Shown piece after piece: positions 63,845 through 64,000 of a DNA stretch of 64,000 nt. Source of the stretch: Panacagrimonas perspica (lineage in GTDB: Bacteria; Pseudomonadota; Gammaproteobacteria; Nevskiales; Nevskiaceae); the NCBI RefSeq assembly GCF_004364935.1, contig NZ_SOBT01000008.1, forward strand, positions 496,001-560,000, written 5' to 3'. A model generated the notes under the pieces. The model was given only the letters and a program-made list of their open reading frames with translations, had not been told where the DNA came from and searched no databases. Positions within the stretch are counted from its first letter, which is position 1, and each line of letters opens with the position of its first letter. The translations under genes were made by a program, and so were the position numbers.

Positions 63845-64000
63845 TCAGAACTTGATCTCGTACTGGACGTAGCCAGAGCGACCCAGAGGGTTGGCGAAGT
63901 AGGACGTCGCCTCTCCCAGGAACTGGTTCTGGACGTTGGGAGTACCGGCGTCGGCGGTGAATGTCGGATCCAGCGGAAAGTCCTCGTCGAAGAGGTTGTC
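63845..64000 (-). CDS. TonB-dependent receptor, C-terminal fragment
   Basis: The last 51 residues of a gene that runs off the right edge. They contain DNLFDEDFPLDP, the usual NLFD motif of TonB-dependent receptor barrels, and end GRSGYVQYEIKF with the terminal aromatic residue needed for outer-membrane insertion. The substrate cannot be told from the fragment. Confidence 0.75.
   Translation of the reverse strand, partial: DNLFDEDFPLDPTFTADAGTPNVQNQFLGEATSYFANPLGRSGYVQYEIKF

Overview
The window is GC-rich, densely packed bacterial chromosome. Gene content and order point to a gammaproteobacterium near Nevskiales, Steroidobacterales or Xanthomonadales (inference). The pointers are cvpA-purF-metZ, alaC-hom-thrC, ffh with ypjD and corB, a FleQ/RpoN pair, and many GTAG-type REP palindromes. 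I see no rRNA, tRNA, CRISPR array, insertion sequence or prophage.

Region 1 (1-17.5 kb) is mostly housekeeping. It holds a DUF4105 protein, a lipoprotein-like hydrolase, htpG, a YciI/ECF42 sigma-factor pair, an NlpC/P60 lipoprotein coupled to a GST, and trxB. Then come the threonine genes (alaC, hom, a GNAT gene, thrC), cvpA-purF and metZ. The metZ leader can fold into a pseudoknot that competes with a terminator. Region 2 (17.5-22.9 kb) has a DUF455 protein, a NarL-type regulator with a degenerate receiver, and rpoN / receiver / fleQ without any flagellar structural gene.

Region 3 (23-43 kb) is a steroid ring C/D degradation locus, recognised from protein similarity to the mycobacterial KstR2-regulon enzymes. 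FadD3 activates the indanedione propanoate (HIP). An IpdC-type flavoprotein and EchA20 prepare and open ring D, and IpdAB opens the last ring. A split acyl-CoA dehydrogenase pair, a fused acyl-CoA dehydrogenase, an enoyl-CoA hydratase, FadA6 thiolase and several SDRs complete the beta-oxidation. A KstD/Kst4D-like flavoprotein and an HsaC/TesB-like extradiol dioxygenase extend the locus toward ring A/B chemistry. No KstR2-type TetR regulator is in view.

Region 4 (43-50.9 kb) carries envelope and mixed functions: a cardiolipin-synthase-like PLD, two small membrane proteins, a MarR regulator divergent from a nitronate monooxygenase fused to a ferritin-like domain, an L,D-transpeptidase coupled to an M23 peptidase, and an FkbM methyltransferase. 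Region 5 (51-57 kb) is a second steroid island: IpdF, a MaoC hydratase, a thiolase, and a YCF48 / MMPL transporter pair. Region 6 (57-64 kb) returns to housekeeping (corB, ypjD, an MBL hydrolase, ffh) and ends with a FecR-domain protein, an outer-membrane barrel and the 3' end of a TonB-dependent receptor.

Four families of intergenic palindromes run through the window. Family A (GTAGCCCGG-type, about twelve copies) and family B (GTAGGAGGGGCGTC-type) are REP/REPIN-like. Family C is long and CTCTCCC-rich. Family D is CGCAGAGGCGCAAAGGACGC-type. Copies of A or B supply a stop codon, a protein tail, a likely terminator and a possible ribosome-site hairpin to neighbouring genes.
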